From CAYSQW01 sp964433135 (GTDB taxonomy: Bacteria > Acidobacteriota > Aminicenantia > Aminicenantales > Aminicenantaceae), in the NCBI GenBank assembly GCA_964433135.1, contig CAYSQW010000017.1:1-57049 (forward strand): a DNA stretch of 57,049 nucleotides. The letters are read 5' to 3'. Position 1 is the stretch's first letter. The number at the start of each line of letters is the position of its first letter. Positions 17,434 through 26,274 of this stretch are shown piece by piece. Both the position numbers and the translations under genes were made by a program. Below the pieces are notes generated by a model. That model ran no database searches. It was not told where the DNA came from and saw only the letters and a program-made list of their open reading frames with translations.

Positions 17434-19248
17434 TCAACGTCTCCCGTTTTGTCTGTTTTTATCTGCGGGCCGGGCGGGTGGGAGACAGCGGTACCACGTG
17501 AACCACAGCCCGAATCCCGCCGCCGCGGCGGCGCTTAGACAAACGGCGGAGAGGCGATACCAATGCCCAACCAGATACATGGGAAATAAATATAGCCCGG
17601 AAATAGCGACCATTCCCAGCAGAACATTGAAGATTCCCACTGCTGCGGATTCACCTCTCTCCGGTGGAGTTTCCCGATCCATGCGATCGCGTATCGGCGC
17701 CCACATCCCGAAAGGGCGCACACCCCGGTAGAAGCTTTCGAGCACGGATCGATCGACCGGTGCGGTCGACAGCGAGACCATGATGCTGACCACGAGTGAA
17801 AGCCCCGCTATGGCGGGAAAAATCCAATAGGCAGGGACGTCGGTTCTGAAAAGCGCAACCAGCGAAAGCCCCATCCCGCTGAGCGTTCCCCACGCGTACC
17901 CCCAACCGTTCATTCTCCACCAATACCAGCGCAGCACATTGGGTACGATGACGCCGGCGCCCAACGCCATCATCATCCAGTTCCAGATCGCTGCAATGGA
18001 TCCGCCTTGAAAACCGATGACCAATCCGATTCCCACAAGCAAAGCGGTGGCCTTGTAGCTGAACCGGACCGATTCCTTTTCGCCGGCATTCGGCCGCATG
18101 AAGGGCTGCCATATGTCCCTTACGATGAAGGCCGCACCCGAATTTACCGTCGAGCTGAATGTCGACATGAAAGCGGCCAGCAGTCCCGCGATCACCACTC
18201 CCCGTATTCCGAGGGGCAGAAAATCCCGAAGCACCAGCGGCATCAGCTGTTCCGCATCCCGTACACCGGCGATCCCGGTCAGGCCGATCAAAGCGATCCC
18301 CATCGCCATGGCCCAGCGGACGATCAGAAAGAAACTCCATGCGGCTCCTGTCTTGGCGGCGTCACGATCGTCACGTGCCGCCAGGAAACGCTGAAAATCA
18401 TACATTTGAGCGGGACCGCCCGCATTCATAAGAAGCCCTTTCATAACCCAGACGATGACAAGGGCTCCGAATAGTTCAAAGGCGGCGTTGTCCGTTCCGG
18501 CGAATTCGGGTATCCTCCATGGAATCCTCAATGAAGTGAAATCTTTCGGCAGCCGCTCAAGCATTTCCGGTTTGATTCTCAACCAGGCGATAACGGCGAT
18601 GAAAACACTGCCGAGCGTCAGGATCACCGTCTGCACCACATCCGTTATCACAACGCTGAAAAGACCTCCCAGGATGACATAAAACGTCGTTACCCCAATG
18701 ATCAACACCGCCAGCACTTCCGGTTCATGGTCGGTAAGCAGAAGATTCATCCAGGGCAGGGGACAACGCGCCCCCCATTTATCAAGCGGGATATAAACCG
18801 CCGCGAATTTTCCGATCCCCTGGAATGCATATCCGATAAAACTGGCCTGGGTTAAAACCGCCATTCCGGCATACGTCGCACGAGCCGTTTTCCCGGCCGC
18901 CGACCTTCCGAATCGCGTTTCCATCCATTCGGCGGCCGTAAGCACGTTCGATCGTCTGACCCACTTTCCCATGAAAGCCATGAAGAACGCCCCCATCATC
19001 ACACCCCACATCCAGTGATGCCACATGGATTTCATTCCCAGGATATAGAGGATGGAAACGATCCACATCGTCCCGGTAATGTCGAAATTGGAGACGGATC
19101 CGGACATGGCCAGCGGAAGCCAATGAAGGCTTTTTCCACCCAGAAAATATGAAGTCAAACTGCGGCTCGCCCTCCGTCTGTACCGGAATCCCAACCCGAT
19201 GACGAGGGCGAAATACATAACAACGATGGAAACATCGATCCAGTTCAT
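17434..19248 (-). CDS. Sodium:solute symporter (SSS family), 2
   Basis: A 604-residue polytopic membrane protein. It begins MNWIDVSIVVMYFALVIGLG and has the SSS loop SLTSYFLGGKSLHWLPLAMS, the helix around NFDITGTMW, and VILGGLFSVVITDVVQ. It is related to but clearly distinct from the symporter at 15575, so two ligands or two affinities are likely. The start lies only 16 nt after the stop of the UroD-like gene, so both are in one minus-strand operon. Pairing of an SSS transporter with a UroD/MtaA-like methyltransferase suggests uptake and demethylation of a methylated compound; this is inference. Confidence 0.87.
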   Translation of the reverse strand: MNWIDVSIVVMYFALVIGLGFRYRRRASRSLTSYFLGGKSLHWLPLAMSGSVSNFDITGTMWIVSILYILGMKSMWHHWMWGVMMGAFFMAFMGKWVRRSNVLTAAEWMETRFGRSAAGKTARATYAGMAVLTQASFIGYAFQGIGKFAAVYIPLDKWGARCPLPWMNLLLTDHEPEVLAVLIIGVTTFYVILGGLFSVVITDVVQTVILTLGSVFIAVIAWLRIKPEMLERLPKDFTSLRIPWRIPEFAGTDNAAFELFGALVIVWVMKGLLMNAGGPAQMYDFQRFLAARDDRDAAKTGAAWSFFLIVRWAMAMGIALIGLTGIAGVRDAEQLMPLVLRDFLPLGIRGVVIAGLLAAFMSTFSSTVNSGAAFIVRDIWQPFMRPNAGEKESVRFSYKATALLVGIGLVIGFQGGSIAAIWNWMMMALGAGVIVPNVLRWYWWRMNGWGYAWGTLSGMGLSLVALFRTDVPAYWIFPAIAGLSLVVSIMVSLSTAPVDRSVLESFYRGVRPFGMWAPIRDRMDRETPPERGESAAVGIFNVLLGMVAISGLYLFPMYLVGHWYRLSAVCLSAAAAAGFGLWFTWYRCLPPARPADKNRQNGRR

Positions 19249-19264
19249 GGCAGGCTGTCCGGAT

Positions 19265-20506
19265 TCAAAGCGTCCTTCCGGCGGCCTCGAACATGGCCGC
19301 TATGTTTTCCGGCGGAACATTTGCCAGAATATTGTGGACCTGCTGAAAAACGAATCCGCCGTCACATCCAAACTTTTTCTTCTGTTCTCCGACATGCCGC
19401 TTGACCTCATCCGGGGAGGCGAGAGGAAGAACCTCGTGCGTATCGCAGCCTCCGCCCCAGAAAACCATATCCCGCCCGAAATCCCTCTTCAATCCTTCGA
19501 TGTCCATTCCCCGGGCGGATATCTGCACGGGATTGACCGCGTCCAAGCCGGCGTCGATCAAGTCATCCATAAGTTCGCGGATGCCCCCACAGCAGTGGAG
19601 CATGACGGCGACATCGGCCAGTTCCTTGGCCCGCTTCCAGAGCCGTTGGTGAAAGGGTTTATAGAACAGACGATACATTTCCGGAGAAATCAAAGGTCCC
19701 TGCTGTCCTCCGAGGTCATCGCCGAACTGGATGACGTCAATATAAGGGCCGACGGCGCCCAACCATTTTTCAAGGTTTTTCAGATGAACGGCGCACAGTT
19801 TTTCCGACAACCTGAGCACGGCATCGGGATAAAGTCGGAGAAACAGCAGATAATTATCCATTCTATAGAACATCTGGGGAATTTCGAACATGTTTCCGCC
19901 GAACAGTCCGACGACCGCACGTGATGTGGACTCACGCAGCCTGCGGGCCCCCCTCGACATTTCCCGCAGCCCGTTTTCATCCATTTCCAGATGGGCTCCG
20001 GGGTGAGGGACTCCCGTCCACATCGTCTGCGGAAGGATGTCCTCCAAGTCTGAAAAATCATCCTGGGCGATATTTCTCTCTTGAAGAGGATACGAGGTTT
20101 GTTCGAAATAGAGACAGCCTTTTTTCTGCATCCCCAGAATCCGACCTTCTTCGGACAACACCATCCAGTCGTCCCCGCGCTTCTCAAGATTGATATAAGC
20201 CGGAATCCAGCATTCGGTGCCGTCAGGCATGATCCACTCCCGCCAATCCGAATCCTCGGTGCAAAAGCCTCTTCCCATCTCGACGGTATCGACCTTAAAG
20301 ACATCGAGCACATCATCGTCGACGACGGCAAGCTGCTGTACCAGATCATAGATGCGCAGCGGTCTTGGAGGAAGCCCGAGAAAACGACGAAGCCCGGGGT
20401 AGGCGAGGGCCGCGATCCCCGATGACCGATGACTAGAAAAATCAATCGGGATCCGATCAACCGGCCTATGAGCCAGGGCGTTTTTAACTCGATCGCGTGA
20501 GGTCAC
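19265..20506 (-). CDS. Uroporphyrinogen decarboxylase-family protein (MtaA-type methyltransferase-like)
   Basis: A 413-residue protein of the URO-D fold. The N-terminus TSRDRVKNALAHRPVDRIPI is the common start of the non-haem branch. His304 and Cys306 in MLHCCGG and Cys354 in GGGCDTHEVLP form the H-x-C...C zinc-ligand pattern of MtaA/MtbA-type corrinoid:thiol methyltransferases rather than true HemE. The family moves methyl groups between a corrinoid protein and a thiol. No corrinoid-binding protein or substrate-specific methyltransferase is seen in the window. GTG 20506 is chosen because it gives the family start; GTG 20533 would add nine residues, and neither has a strong ribosome-binding site. 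It is co-oriented with the SSS symporter immediately downstream. Confidence 0.78.
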   Translation of the reverse strand: MTSRDRVKNALAHRPVDRIPIDFSSHRSSGIAALAYPGLRRFLGLPPRPLRIYDLVQQLAVVDDDVLDVFKVDTVEMGRGFCTEDSDWREWIMPDGTECWIPAYINLEKRGDDWMVLSEEGRILGMQKKGCLYFEQTSYPLQERNIAQDDFSDLEDILPQTMWTGVPHPGAHLEMDENGLREMSRGARRLRESTSRAVVGLFGGNMFEIPQMFYRMDNYLLFLRLYPDAVLRLSEKLCAVHLKNLEKWLGAVGPYIDVIQFGDDLGGQQGPLISPEMYRLFYKPFHQRLWKRAKELADVAVMLHCCGGIRELMDDLIDAGLDAVNPVQISARGMDIEGLKRDFGRDMVFWGGGCDTHEVLPLASPDEVKRHVGEQKKKFGCDGGFVFQQVHNILANVPPENIAAMFEAAGRTL

Positions 20507-20601
20507 CGTGCGATCATCCGATTTCCAAAGCACATTTCATTAGAGTATAACCGGGAGAAACCCGGATGTAAAACCAATCATAATATTCGGATATTTAAGC
20601 A

Positions 20602-20633
20602 TTGACACTCATTGATGCATCATGAATAATGAG
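20602..20633 (+). promoter_or_regulatory. Predicted promoter with overlapping dyads, C69 dipeptidase paralogue 2
   Basis: TTGACA (20602-20607), 17-nt spacer and AATAAT (20625-20630). The spacer holds a perfect 10-bp palindrome TGATGCATCA (20613-20622), and arms CTCATT (20608-20613) and AATGAG (20628-20633) bracket the -10 element. Overlap with the RNA polymerase site suggests repression by an unknown regulator. Confidence 0.5.
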
Positions 20634-20658
20634 ATAAATTCAATTAGGAGCGGTTGTC

Positions 20659-22287
20659 ATGAAGAATATCCGGTTAAGAAAAATCAGGGGAATTACGGTT
20701 CTCTCTGCATGCCTCATCCTCATATCCGGTTTCTTCCTGTTTTCGTCTCAGGAGCAAATGCCCCCGAGCGATCCCTGGGAAGATTTTTCCGGATGCACCA
20801 GTATCCAGGTCGGCCGTTTGGCAACCACGGACGGATCCGTGATCACGGCCCATTCCTGTGATGGAAACTACCGTCAATGGCTGAACATGGTCCCTCATGC
20901 CAAACATCCCAAGGGTGCCATGAATAAAATTTATACCGGGAAGATGCATACCGAAACCTCCTGGGACCTCAGGAGGATCATGGAAACCGGGGAGATCCCT
21001 CAGGTCGCGGAAACCTATGCTTTTCTCAACGTCGCCTACCCCTGCCTGAACGAACACCAACTTGCAATCGGTGAAACCACGATCGGAGGACGCCGGGAGC
21101 TTTACAATTCAGAAGGCATATTTATGATCGAAGAGATCGAACGCGTTATTCTGGAACGCTGCAAAACAGCCCGGGATGCGATCAAGCTGGCTGGTGAACT
21201 CATCAAGAACTACGGTTACGGAGACCGCGGTGAATGCATCACCATCGCCGACTCCAAGGAAATCTGGCATTTTGAGGTTTTCGGTGAAGGCCCCCTCGCC
21301 GTCGGCGGCGTCTGGGCGGCTCAGCGCATACCCGATGAACATGTCGGCGTATCCGCCAATATCCCGCGCATCGGGGAGCTCAACCTCGACGATCCCGACC
21401 ACTTCATGGCTTCGGAAAACGTATTTAAGATCGCCGAGGAAATGGGATGGTGGGATCCCGATTCCGGTGAAACCTTTAAATTCTGGGAGGCCTACAGCGG
21501 CCGCAGACCTTTCTCCACGCGTGAATTTTTCATCCTGAGCACCATGGCGCCCTCGCTGAACCTGAGCTTCGACGCCGAAGAACTGCCTTTCTCGGTAAAA
21601 CCCGATAAGAAGGTTTCCGTACGCGACGTCATGAAATACTACCGTCAGACCTACGCGGGGACCGATCTCGACATGACCAGAAATCTCATGGTCAAGGACC
21701 GAAGCGGCAAAACCGTCAAGAGCCCGCTCGCAAGCCCTTTCATGTCCCGTGATCTTCTGGCGCTTCTCAACAGCTTGAAACCCGGCGTCGCCGAAAGACA
21801 AAGAACCATCGCCATCGCAGGCTGTTCCTACTGCACCGTGCTTCAGTGCCGCGATTGGCTTCCGGCCGGAATCGGCGGCATCTGCTGGTTTGCCTTCGAC
21901 AATCCCGGAGAAAGCGCGCGTATTCCCATCTTCGCGGGCGTTACGGAACTCCTCCCCAGTTTCGAGATCGGCGCTCAACACCGTTTCCGTACGGACTCCG
22001 CTGCTTGGGCGTTTCGACGCGCTAATCGCCTGGCCACGATCAAGTGGGGACAAGCCGGAAAATATATCGAGGAAGCGATCCAGGAATTCGAAGACAAGGC
22101 ATTCGCCGAACTGCCTCAAGTTGAGAAAAAAGCGCTTGAACTTTACAAAGAGGAAGGTGGGGGAGAGAAAGCTGAAAAATATAAAGCCTATCTTACCAGC
22201 TACACCAATGATTTCGCACGCGCCGCCATCCATAAATACTGGGAACTGGGCGATAAATTCTGGGCGATGTTCGCACGAGGTTTTTAG
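20659..22287 (+). CDS. Exported C69-family dipeptidase (Ntn hydrolase), paralogue 2
   Basis: A 542-residue protein with a hydrophobic segment at 12-29, a short linker, then SGCTSIQVGRLATTDGS with Cys46 as the predicted autocatalytically exposed nucleophile. It shares SCDG, HPKGAMNKI, NEHQLAIGET, ERCKTARDAIKL and SVKPDKKVSVRDVM with the 10731 gene. Like that gene it is predicted to act outside the cytoplasmic membrane. It is transcribed alone from its own promoter at 20602 and ends at a strong terminator (22317-22354), so it can be controlled apart from the main operon. Ribosome-binding site AGGAG lies 8 nt before ATG. Substrate is unknown; two paralogues suggest different dipeptides. Confidence 0.85.
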   Translation: MKNIRLRKIRGITVLSACLILISGFFLFSSQEQMPPSDPWEDFSGCTSIQVGRLATTDGSVITAHSCDGNYRQWLNMVPHAKHPKGAMNKIYTGKMHTETSWDLRRIMETGEIPQVAETYAFLNVAYPCLNEHQLAIGETTIGGRRELYNSEGIFMIEEIERVILERCKTARDAIKLAGELIKNYGYGDRGECITIADSKEIWHFEVFGEGPLAVGGVWAAQRIPDEHVGVSANIPRIGELNLDDPDHFMASENVFKIAEEMGWWDPDSGETFKFWEAYSGRRPFSTREFFILSTMAPSLNLSFDAEELPFSVKPDKKVSVRDVMKYYRQTYAGTDLDMTRNLMVKDRSGKTVKSPLASPFMSRDLLALLNSLKPGVAERQRTIAIAGCSYCTVLQCRDWLPAGIGGICWFAFDNPGESARIPIFAGVTELLPSFEIGAQHRFRTDSAAWAFRRANRLATIKWGQAGKYIEEAIQEFEDKAFAELPQVEKKALELYKEEGGGEKAEKYKAYLTSYTNDFARAAIHKYWELGDKFWAMFARGF

Positions 22288-22316
22288 GCGCTTCACCGCC
22301 CCCGTTCCACGATATA

Positions 22317-22354
22317 AAAAAGAGGACGCCGGAAAAATCCGGCGTCCTCTTTTT
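22317..22354 (+). terminator. Rho-independent terminator after C69 paralogue 2
   Basis: Perfect 11-bp stem GAGGACGCCGG / CCGGCGTCCTC with loop AAAAAT, preceded by A5 and followed by T5, 29 nt after the stop codon. The A and T runs would let it work in both directions. Confidence 0.92.
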
Positions 22355-22476
22355 CTCTGAAAATAATCTATTGCCTTCCGCACAAAAAGCATCTACATTG
22401 TTGAAGGGATTAAAGCCGCAAGAAACCGCCGACACCGGCGGCATTCCGATAGAATCCGCTTAAAAAGGAGCGATCC

Positions 22477-23211
22477 ATGAAAACGATACCCACGAAAAGG
22501 ACTTTGAACCGACGCCGGTTCATGGGGAGCATCATGACGGCAGGCGCCGTTATGGCCCTCGAAGGAAATACCCGGAAACATGCCGGAGCCTATTTCGGGT
22601 CGAGGCGGAATCAAAAGCCGCTTGAACTTCCGCCCCTTCCCTACGCCATGGATGAACTGGAACCCCATATCTCCGCGCGTACGCTTTCCTTTCACTACGG
22701 CAAACATCACCGTGGTTATATCAACAACACCAATGCGATCGTTAAGAAAGAAGGTTTATGGGGAAAATCACTGGTGGAACTGATCCGGGGAGCGTCCGGA
22801 AAAATCGGTTCGGAATCTCTGTTCAACAATGCCGCTCAGGCATGGAACCACGGATTCTACTGGCGGAGTCTTCACCCTGAAGGCGGGGGAGAACCGCAGG
22901 GCGAACTGGGGAAATCGATCCGCCTGGAATTCGGAGGCTATGAAACCTTTAAAGAGAAATTCATCGCGGCCGCATCCTCCCGTTTCGGAAGCGGCTGGGC
23001 CTGGCTCGTCAGCGATGGAGCAAAACTCAAAATCGTCACCACCGGCAATGCGGACACGCCTTTGACCCACGCAACCATTCCTCTTTTGGTTGTTGATGTC
23101 TGGGAACACGCCTATTACCTGGATTACCAAAACGGGCGCAAAAAATATCTCGAATCGGTTATGGACCATCTCATCCATTGGAAATTCGCCGAATCGAACT
23201 TCAAAAGCTGA
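22477..23211 (+). CDS. sodB: Iron superoxide dismutase with twin-arginine signal
   Basis: A 244-residue Fe/Mn-SOD. Metal ligands are His73 (HYGKHH), His125 (WNH), Asp207 and His211 (VDVWEHAYY). Gln121 in NAAQ and the NADTP motif point to the iron type. The catalytic domain starts near residue 48. The extra N-terminus contains NRRRFMG followed by a hydrophobic stretch, a likely Tat export signal, so the folded enzyme would work in the periplasm or outside the cell. It dismutates superoxide to oxygen and peroxide. It is monocistronic, with a good ribosome-binding site (AGGAG) and a bidirectional terminator downstream. A GC-rich hairpin (22426-22441) lies in its leader. Confidence 0.9.
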   Translation: MKTIPTKRTLNRRRFMGSIMTAGAVMALEGNTRKHAGAYFGSRRNQKPLELPPLPYAMDELEPHISARTLSFHYGKHHRGYINNTNAIVKKEGLWGKSLVELIRGASGKIGSESLFNNAAQAWNHGFYWRSLHPEGGGEPQGELGKSIRLEFGGYETFKEKFIAAASSRFGSGWAWLVSDGAKLKIVTTGNADTPLTHATIPLLVVDVWEHAYYLDYQNGRKKYLESVMDHLIHWKFAESNFKS

Positions 23212-23251
23212 CGTTCACTTAAAACGAAATTTTCCACGTACTCCGCACATT

Positions 23252-23294
23252 GAAAATCGGTCTTCCCCATTGAATAACGGGAAGACCGATTTTC
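23252..23294. terminator. Bidirectional terminator between sodB and the M28 peptidase gene
   Basis: Perfect 16-bp arms at 23252-23267 and 23279-23294 (GAAAATCGGTCTTCCC and its complement) around an 11-nt loop. A-rich and T-rich ends suit termination from both converging genes. Confidence 0.88.
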
Positions 23295-23348
23295 CGCTTA
23301 TACGCTCTCTCCGTTACCTGGAGGGCGCGTTGAATATCATCTCAGGCT

Positions 23349-25034
23349 TTATTTCCATTCAAGTCTCTGCGGCATATCTCCAATGTTGAAAGCGAGCAGA
23401 TAGGTCAGTTTTACAACTTGACTCATCTTTTTCGCATTGATCCGCTCCACGCTGTCGGTAGGCTGGTGGGTGTCCTGATTTCTGCCGGTAAAGAAAAAGA
23501 CGGAAGGAGTATGTTTGAGAGCGAAGAAATAATGGTCGCTGTTTCCGACCATGGGGAAGGAAGGCATCGGCACCACGCTCAACCCGGTATAATCGCGGGA
23601 GAGCTGAGTGATAAGTTCGGCCATCCGGGGAGAAGGGGAGGACGTGAAAGCGATAAGAAGTTTTTCGGGTTCATCTTTCATGGCGGCGATTTCATCCGGA
23701 TTCACCTCGAAATTTGCAGCTTCCCTTTTCACGGACGCCAGCGGCGTATTGCGACAGATCATATCAAGATTGAGGCAGGCCACGATATTTTCATAGGGAA
23801 CAGGGGGAAATTCCGTGAAATGCCCGCTTCCCAAAAGTCCCTTCTCCTCACCCGTCCACTGCGCGAAGATGATGGACCGCTTGGGCTTTACGGGATTCGC
23901 GGCAAAAGCTTTTGCCAGCTGCAGGACCCCCGTGGAGCCCGAGCCGTCGTCATCGGCGCCGTTGAATACATATCCCTGTTCGTTCATCCCCACATGATCG
24001 AGGTGACCGCCGATCACGATGTATTCGTTCTTGAGAACAGGATCGGATCCTTCGATCATTCCCAATACATTGGCGGAAGCGGTATTCGTGAGTTTGACAT
24101 CCAGATTCAATCTGACCTTCGATCGGTTCATGGACATGGAATGGGGCTTGACTTCGTCGTCTATGATCTTTTTCGCGTCCTTGAAGGATCTTCCCTCCAT
24201 TTGGAAGATAAGATCCGCGATCGCCGGAGAAATCCAGAAGGTGGGGATAAATGGTTTTACGGCGGCGAATTCCTTGGCGATGACCGAATGGCTCGATGAA
24301 TGGATGCGTTTGTCTTTTATATAAGGAGAGGGGGTCCGGCTGTCCATCGAAGGATCGACGATAATCAAAGCCAAGGCGCCCTTGGGAGCCAGGAGGCGGG
24401 AGCATTTCTCAGCTGGTGTCCGCCGCCCTGAAAACCGCGCCCGGTTTTCACGCTTTGTAAAAACGGTGTCCGCTTCCCGTCCACCCGGAAGTCCGGCGGT
24501 GATCAAGACGATCTTGCCTTTGACGTCAAGTTTTGCGAAATCGTCATATCCCAGGTCCGGGGCAGAAAGCCCGTATCCCGCGAAAACGACAGGCGCTTCG
24601 ATCACGGCCGGAAAATCGACACCGTTGGCGCTGGAAAAATCCGTCCTGTACTGAAAGGTCCGCGACATCGCCGGAGAACTCACCTTGAGGGTGGTTTCAG
24701 GGCCGATTTCCTTGATGAACATCGAGACTTTTTGTTCATAAGAACGTGATTTTCCGTGTCTATCGCCGAAAGGCTCGACTCCCCAAGTCTTATACAGACT
24801 CTTGATGTAATTGCGCGCGATTTTTTGCCCGCGGCTGGGAGTATCGCGGCCTTCCATTTCATCGGCGGCGATAAATTCCAGGTAACTGTAGGAATCGACG
24901 GCTCGGATGCTTTCAAATCCCGCCTTCATTTTCTCCGGTACCTGGCGGACCGATTCCTGTCCATCCGCAACCGCGAACACACAGAAAACCACCAGCAGAA
25001 TCACAGGCGCGACAATTCGAGAGTATTTTTTCAT
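23349..25034 (-). CDS. Exported M28-family metallopeptidase (PA domain containing)
   Basis: A 561-residue protein with a signal peptide (MKKYSRIVAPVILLVVFCVF). A protease-associated-like insert includes VVFAGYGLSAPDLGYDDFA and DVKGKIVLI. Zinc ligands are in order: His in GGHLDHVG, Asp in GADDDGSG, Glu-Glu in WTGEEKGLLGS, Asp in LNLDMI and His in GNSDHYFF. This is the co-catalytic dinuclear zinc site of M28 aminopeptidases, which release N-terminal residues from peptides in the periplasm or medium. ATG 25034 is chosen because GGAGG sits about 8 nt upstream. It is convergent with sodB and divergent from the AcoX-like gene. It fits an extracellular peptide-degrading lifestyle. Confidence 0.88.
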   Translation of the reverse strand: MKKYSRIVAPVILLVVFCVFAVADGQESVRQVPEKMKAGFESIRAVDSYSYLEFIAADEMEGRDTPSRGQKIARNYIKSLYKTWGVEPFGDRHGKSRSYEQKVSMFIKEIGPETTLKVSSPAMSRTFQYRTDFSSANGVDFPAVIEAPVVFAGYGLSAPDLGYDDFAKLDVKGKIVLITAGLPGGREADTVFTKRENRARFSGRRTPAEKCSRLLAPKGALALIIVDPSMDSRTPSPYIKDKRIHSSSHSVIAKEFAAVKPFIPTFWISPAIADLIFQMEGRSFKDAKKIIDDEVKPHSMSMNRSKVRLNLDVKLTNTASANVLGMIEGSDPVLKNEYIVIGGHLDHVGMNEQGYVFNGADDDGSGSTGVLQLAKAFAANPVKPKRSIIFAQWTGEEKGLLGSGHFTEFPPVPYENIVACLNLDMICRNTPLASVKREAANFEVNPDEIAAMKDEPEKLLIAFTSSPSPRMAELITQLSRDYTGLSVVPMPSFPMVGNSDHYFFALKHTPSVFFFTGRNQDTHQPTDSVERINAKKMSQVVKLTYLLAFNIGDMPQRLEWK

Positions 25035-25137
25035 GTGACAACCTCCAAAAAATATGAGACATTTCATGTTATCATTATGGGGTGGATTGTCAAACGATTA
25101 ATATATGATATATCAATGTTTTTAACGAGTTTACCTT

Positions 25138-26274
25138 ATGACGCCTTCTGATTTTAAAAGCATCGGCTTGATCGTCAATCCTATCGCCGGCATGGGGGGT
25201 CGCGTCGGCCTTAAAGGAACCGACGGTCTTGATGTCCTCAGGGAATCTATTGCCCGCGGAGCCCGTCCGCGGGCGGCCGAGAGAACCCTTGAAACCTTGA
25301 AGCGTCTTTCTCCCATCAAATCTTCTTTCCGTCTTATCACGTGTCCCGGCGACATGGGAGAAAACATCGCCCGCAAAGCTGGATTCGCCCCGCATGTCAT
25401 CCTGCTCGATCTTGCCGAAACCACCTCTGCCCATGATACGCAAATGGCGGCCGTTACCATGATGAATCGCCTAAACATCGATCTCCTCCTTTTTTCAGGA
25501 GGCGACGGAACCGCACGCGACATATTCACGGCGATTTCCACTTCACTTCCCGTAGTAGGCATACCTGCCGGCGTCAAGATCCATTCCGCCGTATTCGCCA
25601 GGAATCCCGGATTTGCGGGGGAGCTCGCCGCTCGATTTATCGACGGCACGATCAAAAGAACGAGAGAAGCGGAAGTGATGGATATCGACGAATCCCTTTT
25701 CCGCAGACAGCAGGTGGCGTCCCGTCTTTTCGGATACCTGAGGATCCCTCACGCCGCCCGTTATATCCAAAACCGCAAGCACGGAAGCCTTCCCATTGAA
25801 TCTTACACTCAGGAAGCGATCGCCGCGGCAGCGGTTGAAGCCGTCATGGAGGATGATCGTTTCTCCGTTATCGGCCCCGGAACCACCACGCGCGCTCTTC
25901 TTCAACGACTGAGATTGGAGGGCAGCCTCCTGGGAGTGGACTTGATCCGCGGCCGCCGCCTCATCGACACCGATCTCAATGAAAAACAACTGCGTTTGCG
26001 ATTAGCCGGACGGACGTTTCGCCTGATCTTGAGCCCGGTAGGAGGCCAGGGGTATATTCTGGGAAGAGGCAACCAGCAGATCAGCCCGGAAGTCATCAGG
26101 CATCTTGATAAAAAAGACATTATTCTGCTTGCGACGCCTCAAAAGATTCATTCTCTGAAGGGACAGCCATTCCTGATCGATACGGGCAGCCGCCAAATCG
26201 ACAGCCGACTCAGCGGTTATCATCGGGTGATCACAGGCTATCGGGACTCCGTCATATATAAAGTAACCTTTTAG
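25138..26274 (+). CDS. AcoX-like ATP-NAD kinase family protein
   Basis: A 378-residue protein with the COG3199/AcoX signature NPIAGMGGRVGLKGTDG at 14-30 and the NAD-kinase-fold nucleotide motif GGDGTARD at 121-128, followed by GIPAGVKIHSAVFA. Members resemble NAD kinases and are sometimes found beside acetoin dehydrogenase genes, but their reaction is not settled. No acetoin genes are present here. It is divergent from the M28 gene with about 100 nt between starts. The ATG is preceded by no strong Shine-Dalgarno site. Likely cytoplasmic. A weak terminator-like hairpin (CTTCG/CGAAG, 26328-26346, then T6) follows. Confidence 0.8.
   Translation: MTPSDFKSIGLIVNPIAGMGGRVGLKGTDGLDVLRESIARGARPRAAERTLETLKRLSPIKSSFRLITCPGDMGENIARKAGFAPHVILLDLAETTSAHDTQMAAVTMMNRLNIDLLLFSGGDGTARDIFTAISTSLPVVGIPAGVKIHSAVFARNPGFAGELAARFIDGTIKRTREAEVMDIDESLFRRQQVASRLFGYLRIPHAARYIQNRKHGSLPIESYTQEAIAAAAVEAVMEDDRFSVIGPGTTTRALLQRLRLEGSLLGVDLIRGRRLIDTDLNEKQLRLRLAGRTFRLILSPVGGQGYILGRGNQQISPEVIRHLDKKDIILLATPQKIHSLKGQPFLIDTGSRQIDSRLSGYHRVITGYRDSVIYKVTF

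Noticed and set aside
21109..22392. 427-codon open frame antisense to the second C69 dipeptidase
   Set aside because: No family motifs or ribosome-binding site; the plus-strand gene in the same place is well supported. Long antisense frames arise here from codon bias, as also at 14117-15100, 3760-4668 and 48800-50017.
22426..22441. CCGCCG-ACAC-CGGCGG hairpin as terminator
   Set aside because: No T run follows; it lies in the sodB leader after the real terminator at 22317-22354.
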